NCBI RefSeq assembly: GCF_014205835.1
Contig: NZ_JACHCQ010000006.1
Span: 124,001-188,000 of the forward strand
DNA length: 64,000 bases
Origin: Pedobacter sp. AK013
Lineage (GTDB): Bacteria > Bacteroidota > Bacteroidia > Sphingobacteriales > Sphingobacteriaceae
Direction of reading: 5' to 3'
A program made the translations under genes and the position numbers. Below the pieces are notes generated by a model. It saw only the letters and a list, made by a program, of their open reading frames with translations, made no database searches and was not told where the DNA came from. The number at the start of each line of letters is the position of its first letter. Position 1 is the first letter of the stretch. This document shows, piece after piece, positions 44,016 through 53,979 of the stretch.

Positions 44016-44192
44016 AAAATTGTTTGGTGCAGCCAAAATACAAATAAACTATTTAGTGGCTAGCGTTTTAATGAAAAAAACATACACTATTTTTCTGAAA
44101 AATAACTAAGAAGCTAGCCAGACCTATGCTTGTTTTATTGCTTCAATTGCAAAGTCAAATGATAATACTATTTTGTGAGTTAGCCTAAAAAT

Positions 44193-44222
44193 AAAAAAGG
44201 CATCCTGAAATCAGAATGCCTT
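44193..44222 (-). terminator. Terminator of the RND efflux operon
   Basis: AAGGCATCCTGA and TCAGAATGCCTT form a 12-bp stem with one mismatch and a 2-4 base loop. On the minus strand it is followed by TTTTTT. It lies 20 bases after the stop of the outer membrane factor gene. Confidence 0.85.
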
Positions 44223-44242
44223 AAAAACTTGTTAATTATTGT

Positions 44243-45643
44243 TTATTTCCAGCCACCGCCTAATGCACGGTATAGGTTTACCACCGATTGTAGTTTTTGT
44301 AACCGATCATTAATGCCACTTAATTGGGCTGTTAACAAACTTTGTTCTGAAGTTAAAACGTCAGTATAGTTTGTTGCCGAACTGTAGCGCAATAATTCTT
44401 TGGTAAAATCTACCGCTTTAGTTAGCGAGGCGATCTGTTTTGCTCTTGTCGCTTCTTTTTCTGAAGCTGTTTGATAAGCGTACAAAGCATTCGATACTTC
44501 CTGTCCGCCGGTTAGCAGTGTTTGTTGAAAGTTATAAAAAGCAATTTGTTGATTCGCTTCAGCTGTTTTTAAGCGTGCTTTGTTTGCGCCTTTTGCAAAA
44601 ATTGGCTGCGTTAAACCGCCTACTAAATTATAGAAGATAGATTTGCTAAAGAAATCCTGTAATTGTAAGCTTGATAAGCCACCTGCAGCTGTAATCGTTA
44701 AAGCAGGATAAAAATAAGCTTTCGCTACGTTGGTGTTTTCGAAAGCCGATCTGAAACCAAATTCAGCTGCTATCACATCCGGACGATTTTTTAATAATTG
44801 TGCAGAAACACCGGTTTTTAAATCAGCATAAGGAGTCTGCTGATCTAAAGTGGTACGGTTAATTGCATTTGGCGCTTTAGCAACTAAAACACTTAATGCA
44901 TTTTCAGCCTCTTTAATACTTCTTTTTAAATCAGGTAAGGTTACTTGGGCCGCATATAAATTGGCTTCACTTTGTACAACCGCTGCACCATTAACTACAG
45001 CGCCTTGTTTAAGCTCTTTCATGGTTTCCACATCTTTGGTTCTCACCTTAATAGTTTCCTCTGTGATGGCCAGTTGCTTATCCAGCGCTAACAAAGCATA
45101 ATAATTATTAGCAATGGTAGCAATTAACTGGGTTTGAACAGCACGTTTTGCCGCATCGCTTTGTAATAATGTAGCATAAGCACCACGTTTTGCACTGCTT
45201 AATTTTCCCCAAATATCGGCTTCCCAACTGGTGCTCAATTGTGCTTTATAGGTTTGGGTTTCCAGGTTGATGTTAATTCCTGCCGGAAAATTCTGTGCTG
45301 CCGCAGAAGCTTTATTGTCGGTTACATTTACATCGGCCTGTAGGCTTGGCAATAATGCCCCACGACTCTGTATTAGTGTTGCTTCGGCAATTTTTATACG
45401 CTCAATGGCCTGTTTCAGGTCTAAATTTTCATTTATCCCTTGTTGGATCAGCGACTGTAAAGTGGTATCTGAGAACAACGTTTTCCATTGCAGATCGGCA
45501 ATGGTGGTTGTGTCTGTTGTATTGTTATCTCGGTATAAACCTTCGCTCTTAAGTTGTGGCCGCTCGTATTTTTTAGTTACGCAGGCACTTAAACTGAGGA
45601 TGGCTAAACCGATTAAAATGGAATACTTATATCTAAATTTCAT
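44243..45643 (-). CDS. RND efflux outer membrane lipoprotein (OprM/NodT family)
   Basis: A 466-aa outer membrane factor that forms a trimeric channel for an RND pump. The N-terminus is a lipoprotein signal with lipobox LSAC. Two OEP repeats follow (about 60-250 and 270-460) with LQWKTLFSDTTLQSLIQQG, SWEADIWGKLSSAKRGAYA, LLKNRPDVIAAEF and GGLTQPIFAKGANKARLKTAE. These are typical of NodT-type proteins. It is the last gene of the MFP-RND-OMF operon, 10 bases after the RND stop, and a terminator follows. Confidence 0.95.
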   Translation of the reverse strand: MKFRYKYSILIGLAILSLSACVTKKYERPQLKSEGLYRDNNTTDTTTIADLQWKTLFSDTTLQSLIQQGINENLDLKQAIERIKIAEATLIQSRGALLPSLQADVNVTDNKASAAAQNFPAGININLETQTYKAQLSTSWEADIWGKLSSAKRGAYATLLQSDAAKRAVQTQLIATIANNYYALLALDKQLAITEETIKVRTKDVETMKELKQGAVVNGAAVVQSEANLYAAQVTLPDLKRSIKEAENALSVLVAKAPNAINRTTLDQQTPYADLKTGVSAQLLKNRPDVIAAEFGFRSAFENTNVAKAYFYPALTITAAGGLSSLQLQDFFSKSIFYNLVGGLTQPIFAKGANKARLKTAEANQQIAFYNFQQTLLTGGQEVSNALYAYQTASEKEATRAKQIASLTKAVDFTKELLRYSSATNYTDVLTSEQSLLTAQLSGINDRLQKLQSVVNLYRALGGGWK

Positions 45644-45653
45644 GGTTTTAAAA

Positions 45654-48600
45654 TTAATGTGGACGGTTAACCGCTAACTCATACTCTTCTTCTGTTTGTT
45701 CGCGATCAATGCCTTCCTCAAAAGGAGATTTATTACTTATTTTTTCCTGTAAGGTTTGGAAAACAATGAACAAGGCGGGGATTACAAATACTCCGAATAT
45801 AGTACCGATTAACATCCCACCCACAGCTCCAGTACCAATTGAGGTATTACCTGCTGCTCCAACACCTGATGACAACATTAATGGCAATAAACCCAGGATA
45901 AAAGCAAAAGAGGTCATTAAGATCGGGCGTAAACGGGCGGTCGCACCATCTATAGCCGCGTTAACAATGCTCATTCCCTTTCGTCGCCTGTCTACCGCGT
46001 ACTCTACAATCAGAATGGCATTTTTTGCGAGCAAACCCACAAGCATAATCAAGGTAATTTGCGTGTAAATGTTATTATCTACACCAAATATTTTATCAAA
46101 GATAAATACGCCGGCCAAACCAATTGGCAATGAAAACAATACAGCCAATGGCAAGATATAACTTTCGTACTGCGCCGAAAGGAGAAAGTACACGAAGATT
46201 ACACAAAGCAGGAAGATAAAAATAGTTTGGCTACCGCTACTTACTTCTTCACGCGATAAACCCGAGAACTCGTATCCGTAACCTGTTGGAAGGTGGATTG
46301 CAGCTTCTTCCTGGATGGCCTTAATGGCATCACCAGAACTAAATCCTGCATTGGGGTTACCTGTAACCGCAATTGAGGTATATAAATTAAAACGCGAAAT
46401 GGCCTGCGGACCGTAAACTTTTTCTAACGTAATAAATTCAGAAATAGGGGCCATTGTTCCACTCGAATTGCGAACATAAATGCTGGTTAAACTTTGTTGG
46501 TTGGCGCGGTACTTGGCATCTGCCTGGTACATTACCCTGTATTGTTTACCAAATTTATTAAAGTTTGAGGCATAAACACCACCATAATAACCCTGTAAAA
46601 CGGCTAATACATCGCTAACGGTTAAGCCAGCTTGTTTTACTTTGGCCACATTTACATCAATCTGATATTGTGGGAAATTCGGGTTGAACGAGGTTGATGC
46701 ATACTGAATTTCTGGACGTTTACTCAAAGCAGCTAAAAATGCATTGCCCACTTCGTTGAACTTTTTGATGTCGCCACCGGTTTTATCCTGTAACTGGAAC
46801 TCGAAACCACCACCAGTACCAAAACCCTGGATGGTTGGTGGGGCAAAGAAAATTATCTTCGCGCCTTTAATGCTGGCTGCTTTTGCAAATAATTCACCAA
46901 TAATGGCTTTAACATCGCGTTTGCGTTTATCCCATGGTTTAAGCCTTGCGATAACCATACCATAAGAACTGCCCGAACCACTGATTAAACTCCGGCCAAC
47001 AACCCTAAATGTAGCCTCTACTTCTGGTACCTTACTTACAATATCATTGATTTTTACAATAATTTTATCGGTTTCTTCCTGTGAAGTAGAAGGTGGCAAT
47101 GAAATATCAGAAAAAACTGTTCCTAAATCCTCATTTGGCACGAAACCTTTAGGTGTAGTATTCATGATCCACACCAGCACCACTGCAAAAAAAGCAATTC
47201 CTAAACCTGCAAGCCATCTTTTTTTGCCCAGGAAGCCAACAGAGCGTTTATATTTTTGCGTTACGGCATCAAATGAAGTATTAAAAGCAGTATAAAAACG
47301 TTGCAAGAAATTTTTGCTTTTTTCGTGATCTTCTGCGTGCGGTTTTAAAAACATGGCGCACAATGCCGGACTCAATGTTAAGGCGTTGATGGCCGACAAA
47401 ATAATTGCAATAGCAAGTGTTAAACCGAATTGTTTATAAAATACACCTGATGAACCCTGGATAAAACTTACCGGGATAAATACCGCCGCCATTACCAGTG
47501 TGATTGAAATAATCGCACCGCTGATATCATCCATCGCATCTTTTGTTGCCTTTTTAGGGTCTTTATAACCGGCATCTAGCTTGGCATGCACAGCCTCAAC
47601 CACCACAATGGCATCATCTACCACAATACCAATGGCCAGTACCAATGCAAATAAGGTTAACAGGTTAATGGTAAACCCGAATAAACTAAGGAAGAAGAAA
47701 GTACCGATAATAGCCACCGGAACACTGATTGCCGGAATTAAAGTTGACCGGAAATCTTGCAAGAAAATAAATACCACCAGGAACACCAAAATAAATGCTT
47801 CTATCAAGGTGTGGATTACCTTTTCGATTGAGGCATCCAGGAAGTTGTTTACGTTAACAACAGTCTCGTAATGAATCCCTTTTGGGAAAGAAGTTGCTGC
47901 TTTATCTAAAGTTTTAATCGAGTTTTCGATTACTTCTTTTGCATTCGAACCCGCTGTTTGACTAATGGCAATACCTAGTGCAGGTTTACCATTAAACTTT
48001 ACGTAGCTGGCATAACTTTGCGCACCAAGCTCTATTCTGGCTACATCTTTTAAGCGAAGAATCTGTCCGTTTGCATTTGCCTTAATAATGATATTGCTAA
48101 ACTCAGTTTCCGTTTTTAAACGGCCGCTGTATTTTAACGTGTATTGAAAAGCCTGGTTTCCCTGCTCACCAAACTGACCTGGTGCAGCTTCGATGTTTTG
48201 CTCAGCAAGGGCTACGCTCACATCGTTTGGCACCAAGCCATAAACGGCCATTACTTCTGGCTTGAGCCAGATACGCATGGTATAATCTAAAGTACCAAAT
48301 GCACTTGCATCACCCACACCACTAATCCGTTTAATTTCGGGGATGATGTTAATGTTGGCATAATTCTGTAAAAACTTCTGATCGTATGATGGGTCATCAC
48401 TGTAAATAGCGAAAATAAGTAAATTACTCGCTTGTCTTTTTGCTGTGATAACACCCGATCTGGTGACCTCTGCAGGTAATAAACTGGTAGCCCTGGCTAC
48501 ACGGTTCTGCACGTTAACCGCTGCTAAATCGGCATTTGTACCTAATTTAAAGTTGACTGTAATGGTTGCAGTACCATCATTACTGGCGCTAGAAGTCATG

Positions 48601-48830
48601 TAGGTCATGTCTTCCACACCATTTATCTGCTCTTCCAACGGAACAACAACACTACTCATTACCACATCGGCGTTTGCCCCCTGGTACGAAGCCGATACCT
48701 GAACGGTTGGCGGTGCAATTTCCGGGTATTGCGAGATGGGTAAAGTTACGAGGCCTAATACACCTAATATTACAATTATAATGGATATAACTGTTGATAA
48801 AACGGGCCTATCTATAAATTTCTTAAACAT
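45654..48830 (-). CDS. RND efflux pump permease (HAE1 / AcrB family)
   Basis: A 1058-aa inner membrane proton antiporter of the hydrophobe/amphiphile RND family, which drives drugs, bile salts or metabolites out with proton influx. It begins MFKKFIDRPVLSTVISIIIV, has QYPEIAPPTVQVSASYQGA, and the essential TM4 Asp pair in LAIGIVVDDAIVVVEAVHA. The two large periplasmic loops and the GLLAKNAILIVEYAVDRR motif in TM10 region are present. Its length matches AcrB (about 1050). The operon order is MFP, RND, OMF; substrate class is inferred from family only. Confidence 0.97.
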   Translation of the reverse strand: MFKKFIDRPVLSTVISIIIVILGVLGLVTLPISQYPEIAPPTVQVSASYQGANADVVMSSVVVPLEEQINGVEDMTYMTSSASNDGTATITVNFKLGTNADLAAVNVQNRVARATSLLPAEVTRSGVITAKRQASNLLIFAIYSDDPSYDQKFLQNYANINIIPEIKRISGVGDASAFGTLDYTMRIWLKPEVMAVYGLVPNDVSVALAEQNIEAAPGQFGEQGNQAFQYTLKYSGRLKTETEFSNIIIKANANGQILRLKDVARIELGAQSYASYVKFNGKPALGIAISQTAGSNAKEVIENSIKTLDKAATSFPKGIHYETVVNVNNFLDASIEKVIHTLIEAFILVFLVVFIFLQDFRSTLIPAISVPVAIIGTFFFLSLFGFTINLLTLFALVLAIGIVVDDAIVVVEAVHAKLDAGYKDPKKATKDAMDDISGAIISITLVMAAVFIPVSFIQGSSGVFYKQFGLTLAIAIILSAINALTLSPALCAMFLKPHAEDHEKSKNFLQRFYTAFNTSFDAVTQKYKRSVGFLGKKRWLAGLGIAFFAVVLVWIMNTTPKGFVPNEDLGTVFSDISLPPSTSQEETDKIIVKINDIVSKVPEVEATFRVVGRSLISGSGSSYGMVIARLKPWDKRKRDVKAIIGELFAKAASIKGAKIIFFAPPTIQGFGTGGGFEFQLQDKTGGDIKKFNEVGNAFLAALSKRPEIQYASTSFNPNFPQYQIDVNVAKVKQAGLTVSDVLAVLQGYYGGVYASNFNKFGKQYRVMYQADAKYRANQQSLTSIYVRNSSGTMAPISEFITLEKVYGPQAISRFNLYTSIAVTGNPNAGFSSGDAIKAIQEEAAIHLPTGYGYEFSGLSREEVSSGSQTIFIFLLCVIFVYFLLSAQYESYILPLAVLFSLPIGLAGVFIFDKIFGVDNNIYTQITLIMLVGLLAKNAILIVEYAVDRRRKGMSIVNAAIDGATARLRPILMTSFAFILGLLPLMLSSGVGAAGNTSIGTGAVGGMLIGTIFGVFVIPALFIVFQTLQEKISNKSPFEEGIDREQTEEEYELAVNRPH

Positions 48831-48878
48831 AATTAATATGGATTACACTGCTATAGTGTGATTTCACTGACTATATTG

Positions 48879-50048
48879 TTATTTTTTTATTTCAGCATAA
48901 ACTGAATCGGTGTTTTTTACCTCAGGTTTAATTTTAGTCCCGTCTTTTAAAGACTGAAAGCCTTCTAAAATAACTTTATCGCCTACCTTAAGCCCTTTGG
49001 TAACTACGTAGAAATTACCTTTAGCTAATTCCATCACTTCAATTTGGGTATTAATCACCTTGGCCGAATCACCTAAAATGTAAACGAATTTTTTACCCTG
49101 TAAATCGATCGTTGATTTTTGAGGCACTAGGATTGCATTTTCAACATGCTGAGGAATTCTAACAGATGCACTTGCGCCATTTTTTAATAGGAAAGCCGGA
49201 TTAGGGAATGTTGCCCTTAAACTTGCCGAACCAGTACTGGTGTTAATCTGTCCATTGATGGATTCGATTTTGCCGTTCTGCGCATAGATTGTTCCATCGG
49301 CAAGAACTAAACTTACCGGAGGAATGTTTTTCATTTGCTGTGCAAGTGTGTTGCCTTTGTAGGTGTTGGAAAAATCTAAAAGCTGTTTTTCGTTTAAAGA
49401 AAAGTACGCGTAAACCTTAGAGGTGTTAGAAACAGTAGTTAATGGCTGTGTGCTGCTACTGCTCACTAAACTTCCATTTCTGAAAGGGATACTGCCAACA
49501 ACACCATCAACCGGACTGGTAATAGAAGTGTAACCTAAATTAACCTGTGCGTTTACCAATTCTGCTTTTGCTTGTGCTAATGCAGCTTTTCTGCTTTGAA
49601 GTGTGAGTAGCGCTGCATCCAGATCGTACTTGCTAATAATATCTTTCTCTACCAAAGGTTTGGTTTTGTTTACGGTTAGTTGAGCGGCATTCACGTCAGC
49701 TTCTGCACTGCTAATTGCTGCCTTTGCTGTTCTAACTTGTTGCGCATACTGAGGTGCATTAATGGTAAAAAGTAACTGGCCTTTTTTAACTACCGCACCT
49801 TCATCCACTAATATTTTTTCGATAAAACCATCAACCTTCGGACGGATATCGATGTTTTGAATACCCTCAATTGTTGCTGGATAATCAGAATCTAAGGTTG
49901 TGTTTTGTGTGTTTACTGTAAATACAGGGTAAGCTTGTGGACCGGCTGCTGCTGCAGCGGCAGCTTTTTTAGCTGCGTCGTTATTTCCGCAGGATGCCAA
50001 AAGCATACCAATGCTCATACTAAAAAAGAGAGTTGTTACTTTTCTCAT
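48879..50048 (-). CDS. RND efflux periplasmic adaptor (AcrA/MexA family lipoprotein)
   Basis: A 389-aa membrane fusion protein linking the RND permease and the outer membrane factor. It has a lipoprotein signal with lipobox LLASC, then an unusual Ala-rich linker (KKAAAAAAAG) that tethers it to the inner membrane. The lipoyl and hairpin regions show YPATIEGIQNIDIRPKVDGF, VDEGAVVKKGQLLFTI and the coiled-coil hairpin around 95-165. The barrel and membrane-proximal domains follow. It is the first gene of the operon. A 16-base palindrome 130 bases upstream may be the operator of a TetR-like regulator encoded elsewhere. Confidence 0.95.
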   Translation of the reverse strand: MRKVTTLFFSMSIGMLLASCGNNDAAKKAAAAAAAGPQAYPVFTVNTQNTTLDSDYPATIEGIQNIDIRPKVDGFIEKILVDEGAVVKKGQLLFTINAPQYAQQVRTAKAAISSAEADVNAAQLTVNKTKPLVEKDIISKYDLDAALLTLQSRKAALAQAKAELVNAQVNLGYTSITSPVDGVVGSIPFRNGSLVSSSSTQPLTTVSNTSKVYAYFSLNEKQLLDFSNTYKGNTLAQQMKNIPPVSLVLADGTIYAQNGKIESINGQINTSTGSASLRATFPNPAFLLKNGASASVRIPQHVENAILVPQKSTIDLQGKKFVYILGDSAKVINTQIEVMELAKGNFYVVTKGLKVGDKVILEGFQSLKDGTKIKPEVKNTDSVYAEIKK

Positions 50049-50131
50049 GGGTATTTTGTGTGTTTAAATTTAAATTCCGGAATTAAGGGCGTTATCGAAA
50101 TATAGGACTTCGATTTTCGCCGATAAGTGCC

Positions 50132-50139
50132 CAAAAATA
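50132..50139 (-). promoter_or_regulatory. Putative -7 box of the efflux operon
   Basis: On the minus strand this reads TATTTTTG, an exact TAnnTTTG match, about 84 bases before the adaptor start. No TTG lies at the optimal -33 distance. Confidence 0.4.
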
Positions 50140-50179
50140 GAGCCTAAAAAAAAATAAATCTGTCCGAGTTCTGTCATTT

Positions 50180-50195
50180 AATCAATCGATTGATT
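50180..50195. promoter_or_regulatory. 16-base palindrome, candidate operator of the efflux operon
   Basis: AATCAATCGATTGATT is a perfect dyad 40 bases upstream of the putative -7 box and about 130 bases upstream of the adaptor start. Its symmetry and length fit a TetR/MarR-type operator, but no regulator gene is adjacent. The gap 50049-50426 otherwise holds only AT-rich sequence. Confidence 0.45.
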
Positions 50196-50426
50196 TATTT
50201 TGTAGTTAGAGCGCTATTTAAATATAACTAAAATATTGTTTTTAAATGGTTTAACTACATTATTTATTTTAAAATATTGCTTGTAAATATCTTGCGACAG
50301 ATGTTAAAAGCTGTTAAATTGGTTAGATTAATATATTTTTACAGTGATAAATGAAGCGAATTTTGATCAGTCTACACAAGCGTCCTTGCATGTGTTATCA
50401 ATTTCATCATACAGCTAAGGGTAATC

Positions 50427-51295
50427 TTAATTATCATAGTTTTTTGAAATAATTTTGATGTCTTTCAAACTATAGCTTTTAAAGTAATCGAGACCCAAAA
50501 CTGTTTTATACTCTTTTGGTATTGATTTTATGTTTTTGGATTGATTATGCTTTGAGTGGGGATAAGAAATCCGGTTAGATTTTACAAACGAAATTTGAAG
50601 TGTATCTTTTATATTGGGATAAATATATTCCAGCGTGTCAAGCTTTAATCCATTCCATTTAAATTTATATAAAGATGCAAGCCCCGGATGACCATAAGTA
50701 ACGCCTCGGATTAATTTTTCTTTTAAAAAGAACGTAGGGTTAGCAAGCTCAATCTCTGGACTAAAAGTTTCATCGGTTTGAGAAAGATACAAATCAAAAA
50801 TATTTCTCATACAACATCCTGATAGTGGGTACCAATTAATTAAGAAATCTTTAAGCCCATCATTATTTATATCTTTGATTGACCAGTCTGGGTAAGAACC
50901 GGTCATTAAAACTTTGTTGACCAATTGCTTAAAATCGGAAGCCTCAATTGCATAGATATTTATTTTTGTATAAGAGTTTGATGAGCTTACGATTAATAAG
51001 TTTTTGTGCTTCTTTGAAAAAAGGTATCCAAGCCTAACTTCTACATCGATCTTATTGTTTAAGCCTTCACTGCCTACAGAAAAATTTTTCTTAAAGCTCC
51101 CTGCTCTTGTAGTTTTGGCTAGCCCTAAGGCTTTTTCTATCGCATTTTTAAATAATGAATCTAGTTTTTTTCAGTAGAATCAACTTTTGTTTTTGATACA
51201 CTATTCGCCTTTTTGATTTCAAAATGTTTAGCCTGTTTTTTCTGTTGGCATGAAGTATAGTAAATCACACAGAGAAAAAGGAAAACTAACCGCAT
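50427..51295 (-). pseudogene. Lipoprotein gene split at an A AAA AAC slippery tract
   Basis: The minus strand from ATG at 51295 encodes a lipoprotein signal (MRLVFLFLCVIYYTSC) and about 45 residues, then a UAG at 51163-51161. The -1 frame is open from the same spot and runs KLDSLFKNAIEKALGL on to SIKDINNDGLKDFLINWYP and the TAA at 50427. The late part has an FG-GAP-like DINNDGLKDF segment and GVTYGHPGLASLYKFKWNG, seen in uncharacterised Bacteroidota lipoproteins. The join lies at A AAA AAC followed directly by UAG. Loss of one A from an eight-base run is the simple reading; programmed -1 frameshifting or RNA polymerase slippage would restore a 289-residue product. Confidence 0.75.
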
Positions 51296-51309
51296 CACAG
51301 AAATGATTT

Positions 51310-52092
51310 TTAATCTACTTCTCCCTCAAAAACCAATTTGGCCGGGCCACATAAAAATACATTGGTAAATTCTCTGCCGTCGTAATCGAATTCTATTTTA
51401 ATATCGCCACCCAAAACTTTAATGGCTGTTTTAACATGGCCGGTTTGGTTTTTATGTTTTGCGATGGCCATGGCTACTGCTGTTACCCCGGTGCCACAGG
51501 CATAAGTTTCATCTTCAACACCACGCTCGTAGGTGCGCACAAATAAATGGTCGCCTTTATCTTCAACAAAGTTTACGTTTATGCCTTTTTCGGCATAAGT
51601 TCCATTGTAACGAATGTTTTTTCCTTCGGTAAAAACATCAAAGTCTTTTAAATCGCTTTGCAAAGCAACATAATGCGGCGATCCGGTGTTCAATACATAA
51701 GCCTCACCATCTTTAGTAATGGTATCTACATCAATCATTTGTAAATCAACCCATTCGCCATTTTCTGAAATTCTGGCATAATGTGGTCCATCTACTGCCA
51801 AAAAGTTTGTTTCACGGTCGATAATTCCAAGCTGTTTGGCAAAGGCAACAATGCATCTGCCGCCATTGCCGCACATGCTGCCCAGCTTACCATCTGCGTT
51901 AAAATAATGCATCTCAAAATCATAATCCTCATGTTTGGTAATAAACATTAATCCATCAGCACCAATGCCAAATCTTCTATGACATAGTTGTTCAACTAAT
52001 TGATTGTCAATGTTTTTTAACGGACTCATGGTGTGGTCTATTAAAATGAAATCGTTGCCTGCGCCTTGGTATTTAAAGAAATTAATTTTCAT
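51310..52092 (-). CDS. dapF: Diaminopimelate epimerase
   Basis: A 260-aa PLP-independent epimerase that converts LL- to meso-diaminopimelate for lysine and peptidoglycan. The two catalytic Cys are present: Cys74 in SMCGNGGRC and Cys199 in YACGTG. The opening FFKYQGAGNDFILID and the FNADGKLG segment are typical. Two similar halves give the DAP epimerase fold. It is downstream, on the same strand, of no clear partner, and is followed after 14 bases by the split lipoprotein gene. Confidence 0.96.
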   Translation of the reverse strand: MKINFFKYQGAGNDFILIDHTMSPLKNIDNQLVEQLCHRRFGIGADGLMFITKHEDYDFEMHYFNADGKLGSMCGNGGRCIVAFAKQLGIIDRETNFLAVDGPHYARISENGEWVDLQMIDVDTITKDGEAYVLNTGSPHYVALQSDLKDFDVFTEGKNIRYNGTYAEKGINVNFVEDKGDHLFVRTYERGVEDETYACGTGVTAVAMAIAKHKNQTGHVKTAIKVLGGDIKIEFDYDGREFTNVFLCGPAKLVFEGEVD

Positions 52093-52408
52093 GAAAGCTT
52101 CATTTTTTAATGCAAAATTTGAGTTGCAAAAGTTAATCGACGGTTCGTGTTTCTTGATTTAACATTTTTTAACACAAAACTAAGTGCTTTGAGGAGACAA
52201 ATATCGTTTATATGGTATTAAATTTGAATAAACTTACGAAAGAAAATTTGAGCAGATAAAAACTGCCTGAGCATTCTGCTTAAACCAAAGTGAAAAATGC
52301 TCTCGCAAATAATAACATTTAACAAATGAATATTATAGGCTAACCAAACAATTAGCTAGCAAAATAGCTTGTAATAAATCATGGCTTTAAAAAACAATAT
52401 ATAAACAC
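52093..52408. other. Divergent intergenic region between dapF and htrA
   Basis: A 316-base gap without a gene. An exact -7 box (TAAATTTG) at 52219-52226 points to htrA and would give a leader of about 175 bases; the nearest upstream TTG is 27 bases away, longer than usual. The leader has small dyads (GGCTAAC..GTTAGC-like at 52340-52358 and AGCTA..TAGCT at 52351-52367). No envelope-stress sigma site could be recognised. Confidence 0.4.
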
Positions 52409-53959
52409 ATGAAAAAAATATTAGGAATTACCGTGTTGGCTGCTTTTATAGGTGGGGCAGCAGCAATTGGAGGTTACAAACTATTTGAGCGTAACCAAAC
52501 AGGCAGTACAATTACTGATAAACAGAACTTATACTTTGCCAATAATCCGCTTAAGGTATCATCAGCGGGTACAACAGATTTTACGCAGGCTGCAGCAGCA
52601 GTTGCACCTGGAGTGGTTCATATTAAAACAACGTATGCCGCACAAAATGGCGGTGGTAGAGGTTCTTCTCCATTTGATATGATGGAAGATTTCTTTGGTG
52701 GTGGTGGCCGTCAGATGCAGCGTCAGCCTAGAGCGGCATCGGGTTCAGGTGTAATTATCAGTCAGGATGGTTATATCGTAACTAATAACCACGTGGTAGA
52801 AAATGCAGAGAAGGTAGAGGTGGTTTTAACAGACAGACGTAAAGTAGAGGCAAAAGTAATCGGCCGCGATCCGAATACCGATTTAGCATTAATTAAAGTA
52901 AATGCAACTGGTTTACCAGTAGTAAAAATGGGTAACTCAGATAATGTGCAGGTTGGAGAGTGGGTTTTAGCGGTTGGTTTCCCATTAGATTTAAATACGA
53001 CAGTAACAGCTGGTATTGTAAGTGCAAAAAATCGTAGCATTGGTATTATTGGCCGAGAGCAACAAGGCAATGAAATTACAGAAGAGGAATATCGCGAATA
53101 CCAACGTACTGGTAAAAGACCAGATCGCCCGGCAAATACTAGTATCGAATCATTTATCCAAACCGATGCTGCTATTAATCCTGGTAACAGCGGCGGTGCG
53201 CTTGTAAATGCAAGTGGCGAATTGGTAGGTATTAACTCGGCAATCGCGTCGCAAAGTGGATACAATCAAGGTTATGGATTTGCAATTCCTGTTAACCTGG
53301 CCCGTAAAATTGTAGATGATTTTATGAAATATGGTTCGGTTAAACGTGGTTACATTGGCGTTAACTTTGTACCATTAAGCGGTGAGGAAAAACCAGAAGG
53401 AATTAAAACCAATGAGATAAGCGGTTTGTATGTGAATGATGTGGTTGCTGGTGGCGGTGCTGCCGCTGCGGGCATTAAATCGGGCGATGTTATTAAAAAA
53501 GTTGATGGAGTAGTAATCAACGATTCACCTGATCTGCAGGAAAGAGTTGGACGTTTAAATCCGGGTGATAAAGTTAAATTAACCGTGTTGAGAGATGGAG
53601 CACTTAAAGATTACACCGTAACTTTAAAAGGAGAGGCTAGCGTAGGCCTTACGGCAAAAAATGCTACAGGTAAAGGTGTAGAAGTTTCGAAACTGGGTGC
53701 AACTTTTGCTCCGGCAACTCAGGCTCAGAAATCGAAATATGGTATCAATAGTGGAGTAGTGGTAACATCTGTTACAACAGGTAAGGCTTTTGATAATATT
53801 GGTGTTGAAAAAGGTTTAATCATTACCAAGGTTAACGGCCAACCTGTAAATTCTGTGGCTGATGTACAAAAAGCATTACCTTTAGGCAGAAACAACATGG
53901 TGAGTATTTCTGGAGTTGGCGAGCAAGGCTCGTATAACTATAGCTTCCCTGCACAGTAA
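52409..53959 (+). CDS. Do/DegQ-type periplasmic serine protease
   Basis: A 516-aa HtrA family trypsin-like protease with chaperone role for envelope proteins. An uncleaved-looking N-terminal signal anchor (residues 1-23) precedes the protease domain. The catalytic triad is His128 (NNHVVENA), Asp158 (DPNTDLAL) and Ser261 (NPGNSGGAL). A 25-residue acidic/basic insert (about 216-243) interrupts the domain before Ser, as in other Bacteroidota Do proteins. PDZ1 covers about 313-405 and PDZ2 about 425-512. Transcribed alone and closed by a bidirectional terminator. Confidence 0.96.
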   Translation: MKKILGITVLAAFIGGAAAIGGYKLFERNQTGSTITDKQNLYFANNPLKVSSAGTTDFTQAAAAVAPGVVHIKTTYAAQNGGGRGSSPFDMMEDFFGGGGRQMQRQPRAASGSGVIISQDGYIVTNNHVVENAEKVEVVLTDRRKVEAKVIGRDPNTDLALIKVNATGLPVVKMGNSDNVQVGEWVLAVGFPLDLNTTVTAGIVSAKNRSIGIIGREQQGNEITEEEYREYQRTGKRPDRPANTSIESFIQTDAAINPGNSGGALVNASGELVGINSAIASQSGYNQGYGFAIPVNLARKIVDDFMKYGSVKRGYIGVNFVPLSGEEKPEGIKTNEISGLYVNDVVAGGGAAAAGIKSGDVIKKVDGVVINDSPDLQERVGRLNPGDKVKLTVLRDGALKDYTVTLKGEASVGLTAKNATGKGVEVSKLGATFAPATQAQKSKYGINSGVVVTSVTTGKAFDNIGVEKGLIITKVNGQPVNSVADVQKALPLGRNNMVSISGVGEQGSYNYSFPAQ

Positions 53960-53979
53960 TTAATTGTAATAAATAGTTT

